64,000 bases of DNA, from the NCBI RefSeq assembly GCF_006782915.1, contig NZ_VCNP01000056.1, positions 930,001-994,000 on the forward strand. Direction: 5' to 3'. The notes beneath the pieces were generated by a model. It was not told where the DNA came from and searched no databases. It worked only from the letters and a program-made list of their open reading frames with translations. Of this stretch, positions 9,055-17,226 are shown in pieces. The position numbers and the translations under genes are program-made. The stretch is from Streptomyces calvus. Its GTDB lineage: Bacteria; Actinomycetota; Actinomycetes; Streptomycetales; Streptomycetaceae. Positions within the stretch are counted from its first letter, which is position 1, and every line of letters begins with the position of its first letter.

Positions 9055-10060
9055 GTCCCTGACGCGCGCCGTCCGCTGGGACACGGTTGTCGGCGCCCTG
9101 CTCGTCGTCGTCCTGCTGCTGTCGTTCGCCACGGTCGACGGCTTCGGCAACGCGCTCAACCTGTCCTTCCTGATCGGCAACACCCTGCCGATCGCCCTGA
9201 TCGCGCTGCCCATGACGCTGCTGGTGGTCTCCGGCGAGATCGACCTGTCCGTGGCCTCCACGGCAGGCCTGTCCGGCGCGGTGATGGGCGCCCTGTGGAA
9301 CCAGGGCATGGCCATCGAGACGATCATCCCGATCTGCCTCGTCATCGGCGTCGTCTGCGGACTGATCAACGGCCTGCTGGTGACCCGGCTCGGCCTGCCG
9401 TCCCTCGCCGTCACCATCGGCACCCTCGCCGCCTACCGCGGCATCGCGCAGATCGTGCTCGGCTCCGACGCGGTGACCGACTTCCCCGCCCCGTACCTGG
9501 ACTTCGCCGCCGGACGCATCGGCGACACGTTCGTCCCGTACGCCTTCCTGCCGTTCCTGGTGCTGCTCGCGATCGCCGTGGTCGCGCTGCACGCCACTCC
9601 GTTCGGGCGGGCGCTGTTCGCCATCGGCGCCAGCGAGGAGGCCGCCCGCTTCGCCGGCATCCGCGTCAAGCGGCAGAAGCTGATCCTGTTCACCCTGACC
9701 GGCCTGATGGCCTCCCTCACCGGCGTCTTCTGGGCCCTGCACTACGCCAGCGCCCGCTACGACAACGCCACCGGCCTGGAACTGTCCGTCGTCGCGGCCG
9801 TCCTGCTCGGCGGCATCGACTTCGACGGCGGCAAGGGCACCCTCGGCGGCGCGATCGCCGGAGTGTTCCTGCTCGGCGCGCTGCAGAACGTGATGAGCCT
9901 GAAGGACGTCTCCGCGCAGTCGCAGATCGTCGTCACCGGAGTGCTGCTGGTGCTGTCCGTCCTCGGCCCCCGCGTGGCACGGCAGATCGCCGTCGCCCGG
10001 GCCGGACGCCGGGCGGCCGCCTCACCACCCGCCGCCAAGACGCCCACCCCGACCTCCTGA
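9047..10060 (+). CDS. rhaQ: Rhamnose ABC importer permease 2
   Basis: A 337-residue second permease of the same family, with many hydrophobic helices. LLVVSGEIDLSVASTAGLSG near residue 62 corresponds to the NVDLSVGS stretch of its partner, and ALFAIGASEEAARFAGIRV near residue 190 is the ATPase contact loop. The two permeases are homologous but clearly diverged, which suggests a heterodimeric pore as in RhaPQ systems. The C-terminus is alanine/proline rich and probably disordered. The ATG lies within the end of the first permease gene. Confidence 0.91.
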   Translation: MPESLTRAVRWDTVVGALLVVVLLLSFATVDGFGNALNLSFLIGNTLPIALIALPMTLLVVSGEIDLSVASTAGLSGAVMGALWNQGMAIETIIPICLVIGVVCGLINGLLVTRLGLPSLAVTIGTLAAYRGIAQIVLGSDAVTDFPAPYLDFAAGRIGDTFVPYAFLPFLVLLAIAVVALHATPFGRALFAIGASEEAARFAGIRVKRQKLILFTLTGLMASLTGVFWALHYASARYDNATGLELSVVAAVLLGGIDFDGGKGTLGGAIAGVFLLGALQNVMSLKDVSAQSQIVVTGVLLVLSVLGPRVARQIAVARAGRRAAASPPAAKTPTPTS

Positions 10061-10088
10061 ATCCCTCTCCTCCGTTAAGGAACCCGCC

Positions 10089-11168
10089 ATGCGCACCTCG
10101 CTCCGCCGCACCTGCGCGGCCCTCGCCGCCGTCACCTCGCTCGCCCTGGCCGCCACCGCCTGCGGCGGCACCACCAAGGAGGACGTGAAGAACGAGGGCG
10201 GCGCCGCGGCCTCGGCCGGCAAGGCCGACCCGAACGCGGCCACCAAGAAGGGCCTGACCGTCGGCTTCCTGCCGAAGCAGGTCAACAACCCCTACTTCAC
10301 CACCGCCGACAAGGGCGGCGAGAAGGCCGTGAAGGAACTGGGCTCCACCTACAAGGAGGTCGGCCCGTCCAGCGCCACCGACACCGCCGGACAGGTCTCC
10401 TACGTCAACACCCTCACCCAGCAGCAGGTCGACGCCATGGCCGTGTCCGCGCAGGACCCCGGCGCCCTGTGCACCGCGCTCAAGCAGGCCATGAAGAACG
10501 ACATCAAGGTCGTCACCTACGACTCCGACACCACTCCCGACTGCCGCAACGCCTTCGTCTCGCAGGCCAGCGGCGAGGACCTCGGCCGCACCGAGGTGCA
10601 GCTGCTCGCCGAACAGATCGACTACAAGGGCGAGATCGCGATCCTGTCCGCCGCGCAGACCGCGACCAACCAGAACGCCTGGATCGAGTTCATGAAGGAC
10701 GAACTCGACAAGCCCGAGTACAAGGACATGAAGCTGGTCGAGGTCGCCTACGGCAACGACGACGCCCAGCAGTCCTTCCAGCAGACCCAGGGCCTGCTCC
10801 AGGAGTACCCGAACCTGAAGGGGATCATCTCCCCGACCACCGTCGGCATCAAGGCCGCCGCCCAGTACCTGTCCGGCTCCAAGTACAAGGGCAAGGTCAA
10901 GCTGACCGGCCTCGGCACCCCCAACGACATGCGCAAGTACGTCAAGAACGGCACCGTCGAGGCGTTCGAGCTCTGGGACCCGGCCAAGCTCGGCGAACTG
11001 GCGGCCCGCACCGCGATCGCCCTCGCCTCCGGGCAGATCACCGGCAAGGAGGGCGAGACCTTCACGGCCGGCGCGATGGGCGAGTACACCATCGGCAAGG
11101 ACGGCGTGATCAACCTGGGCAAGCCCACCGTCTTCAACGCCGAGAACATCGACCAGTTCAACTTCTGA
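10089..11168 (+). CDS. rhaS: Rhamnose-binding lipoprotein of the ABC importer
   Basis: A 359-residue periplasmic-binding-protein fold of the ribose/rhamnose type, anchored outside the membrane as a lipoprotein. The signal peptide begins MRTSLRRTC and ends in the lipobox LAATAC, with the lipidated cysteine near residue 26. The mature protein starts LTVGFLPKQVNNPYFTT and contains GIISPTTVGIKAAAQYL near residue 240, typical of rhamnose-binding proteins. AAGGAA precedes the ATG closely. It delivers sugar to the permeases encoded just upstream. Specificity for L-rhamnose is inferred from the mutarotase and catabolic genes around it. Confidence 0.92.
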   Translation: MRTSLRRTCAALAAVTSLALAATACGGTTKEDVKNEGGAAASAGKADPNAATKKGLTVGFLPKQVNNPYFTTADKGGEKAVKELGSTYKEVGPSSATDTAGQVSYVNTLTQQQVDAMAVSAQDPGALCTALKQAMKNDIKVVTYDSDTTPDCRNAFVSQASGEDLGRTEVQLLAEQIDYKGEIAILSAAQTATNQNAWIEFMKDELDKPEYKDMKLVEVAYGNDDAQQSFQQTQGLLQEYPNLKGIISPTTVGIKAAAQYLSGSKYKGKVKLTGLGTPNDMRKYVKNGTVEAFELWDPAKLGELAARTAIALASGQITGKEGETFTAGAMGEYTIGKDGVINLGKPTVFNAENIDQFNF

Positions 11169-11199
11169 TCCCGTCCGACCGGTTGAGGAGCGGTACTTC

Positions 11200-11520
11200 A
11201 TGCAACGCGTCTGTTTCCTGCTCAAGGTCCGTCAGGACCGGATCGCCGAGTACCGCGAACGCCATGCCGCCGTGTGGCCCGAGATGCGCGAGGCGCTCTC
11301 GGCCACCGGCTGGCACAACTACTCGCTCTTCCTGCGCGACGACGGCCTGCTCGTCGGCTACCTGGAGACCGAGGACTTCGAGGCCGCCAAGGCGGGCATG
11401 GAGGCCACCGACGTCAACGCCCGCTGGCAGGCCGAGATGGCACCCTTCTTCGAAGCCCTCGACGGCTCCCGCCCCGACGAGGCGATGAAACCGCTGACCG
11501 AGGTCTTCCACCTCGCCTGA
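11200..11520 (+). CDS. rhaM: L-rhamnose mutarotase RhaM
   Basis: A 106-residue protein of the RhaM/YiiL family, which speeds interconversion of alpha- and beta-L-rhamnopyranose so that the isomerase gets its preferred anomer. The family segments MQRVCFLLKVRQDRIAEYRERH at the start, AVWPEMREAL and WHNYSLFLRDDGLLVGYLE with the active-site histidine and tyrosines are all present, as is the C-terminal WQAEMAPFFE region. Length is normal. GAGGAG precedes the ATG. It sits between the binding protein and the secreted BNR protein in the same operon, the strongest single proof that the importer carries rhamnose. Confidence 0.94.
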   Translation: MQRVCFLLKVRQDRIAEYRERHAAVWPEMREALSATGWHNYSLFLRDDGLLVGYLETEDFEAAKAGMEATDVNARWQAEMAPFFEALDGSRPDEAMKPLTEVFHLA

Positions 11521-11533
11521 CCCGGAGCCCGAG

Positions 11534-12958
11534 ATGAGACGACGCACTCTGCTGGCCGGGGCACTCCTCGGCACCACCGCGGCACCCGCCCTCGCCTCCG
11601 GCACCGCCCGGGCCGCCGCCCCCGGACCGTCGGTCACCCGCACCGGCCGCACCACCCTCGACAGCCGGGCGATCTACTTCGTGTCCTACGACGGCCTGGT
11701 CAACAACAACTCCTTCCAGAAGAACGGCCTGCTGACCCACAAGGGCCACCAGTACGCGGCCTGGTACACCGCCGACCGGGACGCCGTCGTCGCCCGCCGC
11801 GCCCTCGGCGACACCACCTGGCAGACCGTGCGCGTCGGCCACACCCTGCGCTACGACGACTCCCACAACGTCATCTCCCTGGGCGTCTCCCGCACCGACG
11901 GCCGGCTCCACCTCCACATGGACTCCCACAGCGACGGCTTCACCTACGTCAAGTCCGTCGCCGGACTCCTGGACGACCCGGCCGGCACCAGCTGGACCCC
12001 GAACCGCTTCGGCGCCCCGCAGTCCACCCTCGACGGCCTCGCCCTCACCCCGCAGTTCACCTACCCGCAGTTCGTCGCCACCCCCGAGGGCCGGCTCCAG
12101 CTCAGCTACCGGGCCGGCGTCTCCGGCAACGGCCGCAACGCGCTCGCCGAGTACGACGGCACCCGCTGGACGGCACTGGGGGAGTGGAGCGCCTCCACCG
12201 GCACCTACACCAGCGAGCACGGCTCCTCCACCGCCCGCAACATGTACCTGCACGGCATCGACTACGACCGGAACGGGCGCCTGCACTCCTTCTTCACCTG
12301 GCGCGAGCAGAACGCCGCCGTGATGTGCAGCGGCGGCGGCATCACCAACCACGACACCGGCTACGTGTACTCCGACGACCGCGGCCGCACCTGGCGCAAC
12401 GACGCGGGCACCGTCGTCGGCCGGACCGGGGGAGCCGACCGGGTGTCCGTCACCGACCCCGGACTGGTCGTCGACCCGCTGAACCCGGACCACTCCCTGA
12501 TGAACCAGGAGAGCCAGTTCACCGACTCGGCCGGCCGGCCGCACGCGATCATCTCCTACGTCCCCGGCCGCTTCGGCCAGTGCACCACGGACTACGTCGC
12601 CGACCGCACCGCCCACGGGCGCGCCTTCCACGTCCGCCGGAGTGCCGCCGGCACCTGGCGGAAGACGGAGATCCCCGTCCCGCTGAACTCCAGCCAGCGC
12701 ACCAAGCTGGTCCTGGACCGCCACGACAACGCCTACGCAATCCTCCCCTACGGCCGGATCGCGGGCGCCTCCGCGGCCTCGGACCACACCGACTGGACGC
12801 TGCTGTACGACGGCGCCGGTCTGAACGCCTTCGGCGAGGTGGTCGTCGACGAGACGCGCATCGCCCAGGACGGCGTGCTGTCGGTGATGTACCAGGAGAG
12901 ATCCAGCGGTACGACACCCTCGCCCCTGCACGTCGTCGACTTCCGGCTGCCCGCCTGA
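11534..12958 (+). CDS. Secreted BNR-repeat protein (BNR_4 type), possible rhamnose-releasing glycan lyase or hydrolase
   Basis: A 474-residue exported protein. The N-terminus MRRRTLLAGALLGTTAAPAL followed by ASGTARA is a twin-arginine-like signal with a cleavable A-x-A site near residue 28. The mature part resembles BNR_4 seven-bladed propeller proteins, with repeated Y-SDD-G-TW-like blades (YVYSDDRGRTWR near residue 277). Related propellers include lyases and hydrolases acting on rhamnose-glucuronate linkages, so in this operon release of L-rhamnose from plant or algal glycans is a reasonable inference, not a demonstrated activity. It starts 13 bp after rhaM and is the last gene before a strong terminator. 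A sialidase label would be less likely here. Confidence 0.75.
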   Translation: MRRRTLLAGALLGTTAAPALASGTARAAAPGPSVTRTGRTTLDSRAIYFVSYDGLVNNNSFQKNGLLTHKGHQYAAWYTADRDAVVARRALGDTTWQTVRVGHTLRYDDSHNVISLGVSRTDGRLHLHMDSHSDGFTYVKSVAGLLDDPAGTSWTPNRFGAPQSTLDGLALTPQFTYPQFVATPEGRLQLSYRAGVSGNGRNALAEYDGTRWTALGEWSASTGTYTSEHGSSTARNMYLHGIDYDRNGRLHSFFTWREQNAAVMCSGGGITNHDTGYVYSDDRGRTWRNDAGTVVGRTGGADRVSVTDPGLVVDPLNPDHSLMNQESQFTDSAGRPHAIISYVPGRFGQCTTDYVADRTAHGRAFHVRRSAAGTWRKTEIPVPLNSSQRTKLVLDRHDNAYAILPYGRIAGASAASDHTDWTLLYDGAGLNAFGEVVVDETRIAQDGVLSVMYQERSSGTTPSPLHVVDFRLPA

Positions 12959-12974
12959 GCATGACCGTCCGGGT

Positions 12975-13007
12975 GGCGGCGGGCCGGTAATGTGATGGCC
13001 CGCCGCC
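12975..13007. terminator. Strong hairpin terminator between the rhamnose operon and the LacI gene
   Basis: GGCGGCGGGCC (12975-12985) and GGCCCGCCGCC (12997-13007) form a perfect 11-bp stem with an 11-nt loop, 16 bp after the BNR gene. No U-tract follows, as is common in Streptomyces. It probably ends the importer operon, so the LacI gene would have its own promoter or depend on read-through. Confidence 0.7.
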
Positions 13008-13038
13008 CACCCCCCGTCTCACTGGAGGTCCCCGCCCG

Positions 13039-14064
13039 ATGGCCCAGTCGGTGGGTATCAAGGACGTCGCCCGCGTCGCCGGAGTCTCCGTCGGCACGGT
13101 CTCCAACGTGATCAACCGCCCGGACACGGTCGCCGCCGAGACCCGGGCGCGGGTGCTGTCCGCCATAGACCGGCTCGGCTACGTCCGCAGCGAGTCGGCG
13201 CGGCAGCTGCGCGCGGGCCGCAGCCGCATCATGGGCCTGCTCGTGCTGGACATGGGCAACCCCTTCTTCGTGGACGTGGCGCGCGGCGCCGAGCGCGCCG
13301 CCCGGGAGGCCGGGCTCGGCGTCATGGTCTGCAACAGCGCCCAGAACCCGGGCGAGGAGGCCGAGTACCTCTCGCTCTTCGCCGAACAGCGGGTGCGGGG
13401 CGTGCTGCTCACCCCGGCCGACGCCACCGGCCGCAACATCGAGGCGTTCCGCCGGCACGGCATCCCGTTCGTGCTGGTCGACCGGGTCGCCGAGGGCACC
13501 ACCGAGTGCTCGGTCTCCGTGGACGACGTGGCCGGCGGCGCGCTGGCGGTGCGCCACCTCGTCGACGCCGGGCACCGCTCCATCGCGTACGTCAGCGGCC
13601 CGCCCGGACTGAACCAGGTCAGGGACCGCCGCACCGGCGCCCTGAACGCCCTCGCGGAGGCCGGGCTGGGCCCCGACCGCCTGCGGGAGCTGCCCACCGA
13701 GCGGCTCGACGTGGCCGCCGGACGCGACGCGGGCGCCCGTCTGCTCGGGCTCGCCGACCGCCCCACCGCCGTGTTCTGCGCCAACGACCTCCTCGCCCTC
13801 GGCGTGCTCCAGGCGATGTACGCGGCCGGCGTCGGCGTCCCCGACGACCTCGCGATCGTCGGCTACGACGACATCGAGTTCGCCGCCGCCGCGGCCGTGC
13901 CGCTCACCTCGGTGCGGCAGCCCGCCGTCACCATGGGGGCCATGGCGGCGGAGCTGCTGCTGGAGGAGATCGAGAACGAGAGCACGGCGAAGCCGCACGA
14001 CCACCGCCGGGTCGTCCTGCGCCCCGAACTGGTGGTGCGGCGCTCCAGCCTCTCCGCCCGCTGA
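13039..14064 (+). CDS. LacI-family transcriptional regulator, likely rhamnose-responsive repressor
   Basis: A 341-residue LacI/GalR repressor. Residues 5-50 are the helix-turn-helix and hinge (IKDVARVAGVSVGTVSNVIN, then SARQLRAGRS). Residues 60-335 form the sugar-binding periplasmic-protein-like core with GLLVLDMGNPFFVDVARGAE and the C-terminal DDLAIVGYDDIEFA. GGAGG precedes the ATG. It lies directly after the rhamnose operon, and LacI-type palindromes occur in the rha divergent promoter, so control of both rha operons with rhamnose or a catabolite as inducer is the natural inference. The effector residues cannot be read from sequence alone. Confidence 0.88.
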   Translation: MAQSVGIKDVARVAGVSVGTVSNVINRPDTVAAETRARVLSAIDRLGYVRSESARQLRAGRSRIMGLLVLDMGNPFFVDVARGAERAAREAGLGVMVCNSAQNPGEEAEYLSLFAEQRVRGVLLTPADATGRNIEAFRRHGIPFVLVDRVAEGTTECSVSVDDVAGGALAVRHLVDAGHRSIAYVSGPPGLNQVRDRRTGALNALAEAGLGPDRLRELPTERLDVAAGRDAGARLLGLADRPTAVFCANDLLALGVLQAMYAAGVGVPDDLAIVGYDDIEFAAAAAVPLTSVRQPAVTMGAMAAELLLEEIENESTAKPHDHRRVVLRPELVVRRSSLSAR

Positions 14065-14164
14065 CCGGCGACGGCGAGAATGTCATGATCCCGACCTCGT
14101 TGGCCGGACGAACATGTGCTGAACTGGGTCACAGCCCGACAATCCGTTCGCCTCAGGAGCCCCG

Positions 14165-15466
14165 TTGACCGTCAGCTACCGCCAGCCCGGACTGGTCCTC
14201 ACCGACCGCCGGTTCACCGTGCCCCTCGATCACGACGACCCGTCCGGGGAGACGATCGAGCTGTACGCGCGTGAGGTCGTCGCCCGTGACAAGGCCGGGC
14301 AGGACCTGCCCTGGCTGCTCTACCTCCAGGGCGGCCCCGGCTTCGGAGCGAACCGTTTCATCGGCAAGCAGGCCTGGCTCGGCCGCGCGGTGCAGGACTA
14401 CCGCGTCCTCCTGCTCGACCAGCGCGGAACCGGCGCCTCCACCCCTGCGAACCGGCAGACCCTGCCGCTGCGCGGCGGACCGGCGGAACAGGCCGACCAC
14501 CTCACCCGCTTCCGCGCCGACTCGATCGTCCGGGACTGCGAGGCCATCCGGCCCGAGGTGACCGGCGGCGCCCCGTGGACCGTGCTCGGCCAGAGCTTCG
14601 GCGGCTTCTGCACCGTCGCCTACCTGTCCACCGCGCCCGAGGGCCTGGACACCGCCCTCGTCACCGGCGGACTGCCCTCCCTGGACGCCCACGCCGACGA
14701 CGTCTACCGGGCCGCCTACCCGCGCATCGAACGCAAGGTCGCCGCGCACTACGCCCGCTACCCGCAGGACGTCGAGCGCGCCCGCCGCATCGCCGACCAC
14801 CTCCTCACCCACGACGTGGTCCTGCCGAACGGCTACCGGTTCACCGTCGAGGCGTTCCAGTCCCTCGGCATCATGCTCGGCGGCAGCGAGGGCAGCCACC
14901 GGCTGCACCACCTCCTGGAGGACGCCTTCGTCCGCACGCCGGGCGGCCCCGAACTGTCCGACGCCTTCCAGGAGCAGGCCCAGAGCCTGCTGTCGTACGC
15001 CGGCCACCCCCTGTACGCGCTCCTCCACGAGGCGATCTACGCCCAGGACGCCCGGCCCACCGCCTGGTCCGCCGAGCGCGTGCGCGCCGAGTTCCCCCGG
15101 TTCGACGCGGCCAAGACCCTCGCCGGCGACGAACCGCTGCTGTTCACCGGAGAAACGATCCACCCGTGGATGTTCGACTGCGACCCCGCGCTGCGCCCGC
15201 TGCGCGAGACCGCCGAACTCCTCGCCGCCCGCACCGACTGGACGCCCCTGTACGACCCGGCGCGCCTCGCGGTCAACGACGTCCCGGTCGCGGCCGCCGT
15301 CTACCACGACGACATGTACGTCGACACCGCCCACTCCCTCGCGACGGCACGCGCGATCCGCGGCCTGCGCACCTGGGTCACCGACGAGTTCGAGCACGAC
15401 GGCGTCCGGGCCGGCGGCCCCCGCGTCCTGGACCGGCTGCTCGCCCTGGCCCGCGACGACGCGTGA
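14165..15466 (+). CDS. Alpha/beta hydrolase, peptidase family S33 (proline iminopeptidase type)
   Basis: A 433-residue cytoplasmic serine peptidase-like hydrolase, predicted to remove N-terminal proline or similar residues from peptides. It has the oxyanion-hole motif LQGGPGFGANR near residue 55, the nucleophile elbow GQSFGGFC near residue 142, a late aspartate in VYHDDMYVDT near residue 382 and a histidine in DEFEHDGVR near residue 412. Length fits the large actinobacterial S33 enzymes. The start is TTG at 14165, preceded by AGGAG 6 nt upstream; no ATG fits. It stands alone after the LacI gene, 100 bp downstream, and has no evident link with rhamnose use. Confidence 0.85.
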   Translation: MTVSYRQPGLVLTDRRFTVPLDHDDPSGETIELYAREVVARDKAGQDLPWLLYLQGGPGFGANRFIGKQAWLGRAVQDYRVLLLDQRGTGASTPANRQTLPLRGGPAEQADHLTRFRADSIVRDCEAIRPEVTGGAPWTVLGQSFGGFCTVAYLSTAPEGLDTALVTGGLPSLDAHADDVYRAAYPRIERKVAAHYARYPQDVERARRIADHLLTHDVVLPNGYRFTVEAFQSLGIMLGGSEGSHRLHHLLEDAFVRTPGGPELSDAFQEQAQSLLSYAGHPLYALLHEAIYAQDARPTAWSAERVRAEFPRFDAAKTLAGDEPLLFTGETIHPWMFDCDPALRPLRETAELLAARTDWTPLYDPARLAVNDVPVAAAVYHDDMYVDTAHSLATARAIRGLRTWVTDEFEHDGVRAGGPRVLDRLLALARDDA

Positions 15467-15546
15467 CCACGTCCGCCCCGCCGCGCTCCGGCCCGGCGGT
15501 GACGATCTCCCGGTGCGATGTCGGTGCTCCGGGTTAGTCTGCGGGC

Positions 15547-16290
15547 ATGACCGAGCCGACGACCCGTCACCTCGCGCCCATGCCCGACGACTGGCAGCGC
15601 GCCCTGGCCGTGGTCGCCCACCCGGACGACCTCGAGTACGGCTGCTCGGCCGCCGTCGCGGCCTGGACCGACGCCGGACGCGAGGTGGTCTACGTGCTGG
15701 CGACCCGCGGCGAGGCGGGCATCGACACCCTGGAACCGGCGACGTGCGGCCCGCTGCGGGAGCGGGAGCAGCGGGCGAGCGCGGCCGTGGTCGGGGTGTC
15801 GCAGGTCGACTTCCTCGACCACCGTGACGGCGTCGTCGAGTACGGCCCCGCACTGCGCCGGGACATCGCCGCAGCCGTCCGCCGGTACCGGCCGGAACTG
15901 GTGATCACCCTCAACCACCGCGACACCTGGGGCGGCACCTACTGGAACACCCCGGACCACGTGGCCGTCGGGCGGGCCACGCTCGACGCGGCCGGTGACG
16001 CCGGCAACCGCTGGATCTTCCCGGAGCTGACCGAGCGCGGACTGCAACCCTGGGACGGCGTCCGCTGGGTGGCCGTCGCGGGCTCCAGCAGCCCCACGCA
16101 CGCCGTCGACGCGACGGACGGCATGGAGCGGGCGGTGCGCTCCCTGCTCGAACACCGCTCCTACATCGAGGCGTTGACCGACGAGGACCCGGAGACCTAC
16201 GCGCGCGGCTTCCTCACGCGGACCGCCGAGGAGACGGGACAGCGGTTCGGGGGCCGGCCCGCGGTCGCCTTCGAGCTGTTCCCCCGGTGA
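15547..16290 (+). CDS. PIG-L family deacetylase (LmbE-like)
   Basis: A 247-residue zinc-dependent N-acetyl-sugar deacetylase-like protein. The metal motif AHPDDLEYGC near residue 25 and the later H-x-D-H segment (ITLNHRDTWGG, TPDHVAVG) are the family's ligands and catalytic residues. Actinobacterial relatives act on GlcNAc-inositol (MshB), mycothiol conjugates (Mca) or natural products; this one is shorter than typical MshB or Mca and its substrate is unknown. No Shine-Dalgarno is seen, and a TAGTCT box lies about 7 bp before the ATG, so the mRNA may be leaderless. Its stop overlaps the GTG of the sigma gene, so the two are co-translated. Confidence 0.85.
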   Translation: MTEPTTRHLAPMPDDWQRALAVVAHPDDLEYGCSAAVAAWTDAGREVVYVLATRGEAGIDTLEPATCGPLREREQRASAAVVGVSQVDFLDHRDGVVEYGPALRRDIAAAVRRYRPELVITLNHRDTWGGTYWNTPDHVAVGRATLDAAGDAGNRWIFPELTERGLQPWDGVRWVAVAGSSSPTHAVDATDGMERAVRSLLEHRSYIEALTDEDPETYARGFLTRTAEETGQRFGGRPAVAFELFPR

Positions 16291-17186
16291 GCCCCGTGGA
16301 CGTCGACAAGGAACTGCTGGCGCGGCGCTTCGAGGAGCACCGCCCGCACCTCAGGGCGGTCGCCTACCGCATGCTCGGCTCCCTGACCGAGGCGGAGGAC
16401 GCCGTCCAGGAGGCCTGGCTGCGGCTGGGCCGCACCGGCACCGACGGCATCGACAACCTCGGCGGCTGGCTGACCACCGTGACCGGCCGGATCTGTCTGG
16501 ACCTGCTGCGCTCGCGGACCGCGCGCCGCGAGCAGCCGATGGACGAGACGTTCGTCCCCGACCCGGTGCTCAGGCCCCTGTCGCAGGTGGACCCCGAGCA
16601 GGAGGCGCTGCACGCCGACTCGGTGGGCGTCGCGCTGCTGGTGGTGCTGGAGCATCTGGAGCCCGACGAGCGGCTGGCGTTCGTGCTGCACGACATGTTC
16701 GCCGTGCCGTTCGACGACATCGCCGCGGTGGTGGAGCGCAGCACCGCCGCGACCCGCCAGCTGGCCAGCCGGGCCCGCCGCCGGGTACGGGACCGGACAC
16801 CGTCGTCCGATCCGGACCCGGGGCGGCAGCGCAAGGCGCTCGACGCCTTCAGGGCCGCCGCGCGCGGCGGTGACTTCGAGGCGCTGGTGGCCGTGCTCCA
16901 CCCCGATGTGGTGCTGCGCGCCGACGCGGGCGCGCTGGTGCGGGGCCTGGCGGCGTCCAAGACGCTGCAGGGAGCCCGGGCGGTGGCCGAGTCGGCGCTC
17001 ATGTTCGCCCGCTACACCGCGGCGGCCCGGACGGTGGTGGTCAACGACTCGCTGGGCCTGCTCAGCGTGGTGGACGGCCGGGTGCAGTCGGTCATGTCCG
17101 TCACCGTCGTCGACGGCCGCATCACCGGCATGTACATCCTGGCCGACCCGGACCGGCTGGCCCGGCTGGAGATACCGCAGGACTGA
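16287..17186 (+). CDS. ECF RNA polymerase sigma factor with C-terminal SnoaL-like domain (SigJ/ECF41-like)
   Basis: A 299-residue sigma factor. Residues about 10-75 are sigma region 2 (AYRMLGSLTEAEDAVQEAWLR), residues about 110-170 are region 4 with VPFDDIAAVVERSTAATRQL, and residues about 190-295 are a SnoaL-like fold ending in DGRITGMYILADPDRL, close to the NPDKL-type end motif of ECF41/SigJ groups. In those groups the fused tail replaces an anti-sigma factor and tunes activity. No anti-sigma gene is adjacent, which fits. The GTG at 16287 overlaps the PIG-L stop. A GTG three codons further in is an alternative start. Confidence 0.9.
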   Translation: MSPVDVDKELLARRFEEHRPHLRAVAYRMLGSLTEAEDAVQEAWLRLGRTGTDGIDNLGGWLTTVTGRICLDLLRSRTARREQPMDETFVPDPVLRPLSQVDPEQEALHADSVGVALLVVLEHLEPDERLAFVLHDMFAVPFDDIAAVVERSTAATRQLASRARRRVRDRTPSSDPDPGRQRKALDAFRAAARGGDFEALVAVLHPDVVLRADAGALVRGLAASKTLQGARAVAESALMFARYTAAARTVVVNDSLGLLSVVDGRVQSVMSVTVVDGRITGMYILADPDRLARLEIPQD

Positions 17187-17226
17187 CGCCGGCCCCGTGA
17201 GCGCCGGCGCCGCGCGGCGGCAGGCC

